DNA of 64,000 nucleotides from contig CAJSYZ010000002.1 of assembly GCA_910574455.1 (NCBI GenBank), positions 1,823,671 through 1,887,670 of the forward strand, in the 5' to 3' direction. The position numbers were made by a program, and so were the translations under genes. This document shows positions 61,066-64,000 of this stretch, one piece after another (positions within the stretch are counted from its first letter, which is position 1; the number at the start of each line of letters is the position of its first letter). Below the pieces are notes generated by a model, which made no database searches, was not told where the DNA came from, and worked only from the letters and a program-made list of their open reading frames with translations. This stretch comes from Trichaptum fuscoviolaceum. Its lineage: Eukaryota; Basidiomycota; Agaricomycetes; Hymenochaetales; Trichaptaceae.

Positions 61066-63023
61066 ATGCCTTCGCTTGACACGACTTTTGGCGCATCTTT
61101 CGATGGATTCACTGTATCGCTGATGTATGTTCTTTCAGTCGTATTTCCTCTCCTACTTATCACATCTCCTCGTTACCTGTAGTCTGTTCGGTGTCACATG
61201 TGGACAGGCTATTCGTTACTATCGCGCATATCCGAAGGATAATCTGCGCTGGAAGTTGCTTGTATGTGCTGTACAAATATCCGAATATGGCTTGGCAGTA
61301 TATTAATCGGTATATTTCGGCGGTGCATTAGGTCGGGGTAACATGGCTGGTGAGCGAATTGATATACCGACTGCGCTTCGAACTTGCTTGACGGTGTGCT
61401 ATTAGTTGGATACCCTCCATTTGTTCCTTGTTTCGCACTGCACTTGGCATTATCTTGTTGCGCGAATCTCATTAGAGGACTTGGAGAAGGCGAACTGGTG
61501 GGTTGACTTCATAACTTTTACTACTTTCCAGTCGTTGATGTGTAAGGGCAGGAGTATGATTGTACGTCTGTTGTTTCGAGTTCCCAACAGTTACTCATGG
61601 AACCTTATCACTACTTACTGTCAATAGACCCAAGTCATCCCTACGGTAAGTAAATAGCCCCATCTTTTCGCGAGATCATGTTCCTGGATCTATATCACTC
61701 TGGTTACTGCGGTTCTCAGGCTGGCCGGAGATTCCAATTCGTACTTTCCCCGGGAAGTTAGCTCATATTTCTTGCTCTAGGAATGCATCGCAGTTGCCGT
61801 AGACTGGTACGTAAGTTCGATACACATGAACGCACGGGAACTGATATTCTTTCGAATCTCTAGTTTTTTCATTAGACGAATATGGCTGAGTGAGTCAAAG
61901 ACGCCCATTTTTTCAAAAGATGCCAGTGACTTACACATTCCAGTGAGTGATCGCGATTGGCGTACACTGCCTTTGGTATGTACCCTTTGTCTCTTAGGAC
62001 ATCACAGATTTGACGTTCGTCTTGTGAAGTTAATTCCTACCTTCTTGGCATTCGGTATGCTACCACTAGAAGCCATTTAGTTTCACAGCTAATACAAACT
62101 TCCCGAATCTTCAGGTGTTAGCATAGGTATGTGCTATAATATTTGTTTACTTCAAGTCTCATGAGCGGCCTTTAGCCTATGTTGTGAAATGGTAAGTTTT
62201 CATAACGGATTTCGCACTCGAATTCGATCCTGAAAACCCATCGCAGCTTCCGTCTCCCCTTGTTTGCGGATGCAACGAAGTCAACGGTACGCACACTTTG
62301 TTCCGAATAAAGGATTAGGATGGCACCTGTCTAATGCTGATGAAAAACCTGTTCAGTGGCTTCTCGGGTTCTTCGCGTCTTGTCGCACAGTTGTCGATCT
62401 AGCTATTGCGATTTGGATGTGCTATCTCTTGTTCACCAAACGGACCGGCTTTAGGAGAACGCAATCTGTCATCCGCACCTTGATCCACTTTACGGTAGCT
62501 ACCGGCTGCCTAACGAGGTATGCTTGATAATGTACCCAACCTTGTTTGATATTGAAATGTTGACTTTGACAATTCTTCAAAGCTTTGTGACGACTTGCTA
62601 TATCATCTCGGTAAGTTACATTTATACCGCAGATCCGATTCATTACGTTGACTGACAGAAATGCAATTGCATAGTTTTTTACTATGCAGAATAATATGAT
62701 ATATATCGGCATCTACTTTGTGCATGGAAAAGGTACCGTCAAATTGCTTTCTCATTTGCCTTCCTCATTAACACCTCTTCGAAGTGTATTTGAACTCAAT
62801 GCTCGCTGCGTAAGTCATGTTTCACCTACACGAAGTCGATGGGGCTTATGAAGTTCTGGTTAGCCTAAATAGCCGTGCCTATCTTCGTGATAGGGCATTC
62901 GGTAGCCATGGGATGAGCGACTTCACATCTGGGTTCACGAGTAATCAGTCGACAAAAGGAACATTTTCAGTGGGAGTTCCTCGCATAAGTGAAGGTCCAA
63001 GAACAAAAGGAAGCCCTGCTTGA
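61066..63023 (+). CDS. DUF6534-type multi-spanning membrane protein
   Basis: Member of a large agaricomycete family of about seven-TM proteins with unknown function. Exon 1 is 61066-61124 (MPSLDTTFGASFDGFTVSL). The following exons encode LFGVTCGQAIRYYRAYPKDN, VGVTWLLDTLHLFLVSHCTW, SFFIRRIWL, FRLPLFADATKST, then WLLGFFASCRTVVDLAIAIW with TGFRRTQSVIRTLIHFTVAT, and YIGIYFVHGKVYLNSMLAAL before NSRAYLRDRAFGSHGMSD and the stop. TGF(R/K)RT..I..L..(F/Y)T..TG and the final LNSR are family hallmarks. The gene is cut by about ten short introns. I did not resolve the middle joins (61540-61870). Confidence 0.75.
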
Positions 63024-63755
63024 CGTTCAACGCGTGAGCTTGTCCACTTTACCTTCGGCATGCATCGAGACAACTAATAAGCCCTTCAGTGGTGAATAGA
63101 TGTCCATCCGAAAGAGCACCGACCCGACGAAAATGTAAGGTCTGAGCTCAGGAGCTTTAGCAGTGCTTTGCATCTTCGCATCACGGCACGCAGCCAGAGA
63201 GCTGAACGGCAAGCTGTAATGAAATGCATCGATGGGACAACACGTAGTCTACAGGCGATGTTGAAGCACAATTCCGGCAAGCTAGGATTTGAATATGCCT
63301 ACGTGATACGGTGTGACGATTCATTCCGAAGAGCAAGGACTTTGACATGTCTCTGACCCGAGGAAGGCACGTTGGCGCATATACAAGCGCATTGCTATAC
63401 TCCATGGGGATAGTTGGATGAACTCGATACGATCTGAGGATAAATGTAGAGTAGTCTTTCAGTATAGTGACTGTACTTGTACTACACACTGGCATCTGTA
63501 CCAGCAGATCCATGATCCGGCCTGTCAATGTGGTTTATAGATTATATCAGGTCTCGTATGTGACACGGATCCTTAACTCGGAGTAGAACGTATCTCTCCA
63601 TAAACCCGAATTTGATATGTCCATGGACTCCACAAAAAAAAACAATGTATATAGAGAGCTTAACATGAGCGTTAAATTACAATCCGGTATTACAGAATAA
63701 TTTACAGCGAAAAGACAGTACATTAAGGAGACCAATTACAGCAGAGCCATCCAGA
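63024..63755. other. intergenic between convergent genes
   Basis: Only the 3' flanks of the DUF6534 gene and MCM5 are expected here. No gene or repeat is supported. Confidence 0.5.
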
Positions 63756-64000
63756 CTACACCCCAACCCTGTGTATGACCTTTTTCTGCAAAGTAAGAAC
63801 ATTATTAGCATGTGGGTTACTATTCATTGTTGTTGATAAAATGCTCACTTGTCCAGAAAATCTTATGACCTCCCTTTTCTCGAGAACAAAGAGAGTTCGC
63901 TCTAACGCATGGCTGGAATAACCCTGGTTGGTTACAAACTCCCTGACGAGGCTCTGATAGCTCGTACTCCACCCCACTGGGAGTCGGCGACGCATCTCCT
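63756..64000 (-). CDS. MCM5: MCM5 replicative helicase subunit, C-terminal end (partial)
   Basis: Subunit of the MCM2-7 helicase. Only the last two minus-strand exons are inside the window: one from the right edge to 63849, and 63785-63756 with the stop. They read RRRLPVGWSTSYQSLVREF, VTNQGYSSHALERTLFVLEK, REVIRFSGQ, then KKVIHRVGV. This aligns in layout with the C-terminal winged helix of MCM5 (RR-hydrophobic-G..S..(I/L)(V/I)..F...Y..HA...(V/T)L...R.E(V/I)....(R/K)KV(L/I)(Y/H)R). The AAA+ core lies beyond the window, so the assignment rests on about 58 residues. Confidence 0.7.
   Translation of the reverse strand, partial: EMRRRLPVGWSTSYQSLVREFVTNQGYSSHALERTLFVLEKREVIRFSGQVSILSTTMNSNPHANNVLTLQKKVIHRVGV

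Overview
This window looks like nuclear DNA of a filamentous basidiomycete, probably an agaricomycete. Genes are dense and split by many short introns (mostly 45-65 nt). Housekeeping proteins are clearly fungal, and a DUF6534-type membrane protein typical of agaricomycetes sits near the right end. All gene models were spliced by eye, checking reading phase and conserved motifs; no alignment or database search was run.

Left part (1-29.7 kb): a Puf4/Mpt5-like Pumilio protein (+), a TOK-type two-pore K+ channel (+), ribosomal protein S29 (-), ORC5 (-), an unrecognised coiled-coil protein (-), a BTB/POZ protein (-) that is divergent from an N-terminal-only cullin-like protein (+), TRAPP subunit Trs31/TRAPPC5 (+), a class 1A-like dihydroorotate dehydrogenase (+), an HMG-box factor (-), a WGR-PARP with 22 exons (+), and the spliceosomal protein MFAP1 (-).

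Repeat island (29.7-32.8 kb): a nest of three families of TA-flanked inverted-repeat elements with no transposase gene, plus an intron-containing tRNA-like gene.

Centre (32.8-47 kb): the ribosome-biogenesis factor URB2 (+), a candidate Cys-rich small protein (-), an intronless disordered/coiled-coil protein (-), a protein joining three Myb repeats to three C2H2 fingers (-), and the spliceosomal WD40 protein PRP17/CDC40 (+), which is divergent from the Myb gene.

Right part (47-64 kb): gene-poor. It carries the most unusual content: two small secreted-peptide precursors on the minus strand, 5.6 kb apart. Both have a signal peptide and tandem repeats ending in Asp-Trp-Lys-Arg, which are Kex2-type processing sites. 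Their spacers resemble those of yeast alpha-factor. Then come two identical tRNA-Lys(CTT) genes in head-to-head inverted orientation, the DUF6534 membrane protein (+), and the C-terminus of MCM5 (-), which runs off the right edge.

Functional themes: DNA replication (ORC5, MCM5), RNA processing and translation (PUF, S29, MFAP1, PRP17, URB2), and unexplored secreted peptides. The genes do not form one pathway or an obvious biosynthetic cluster.
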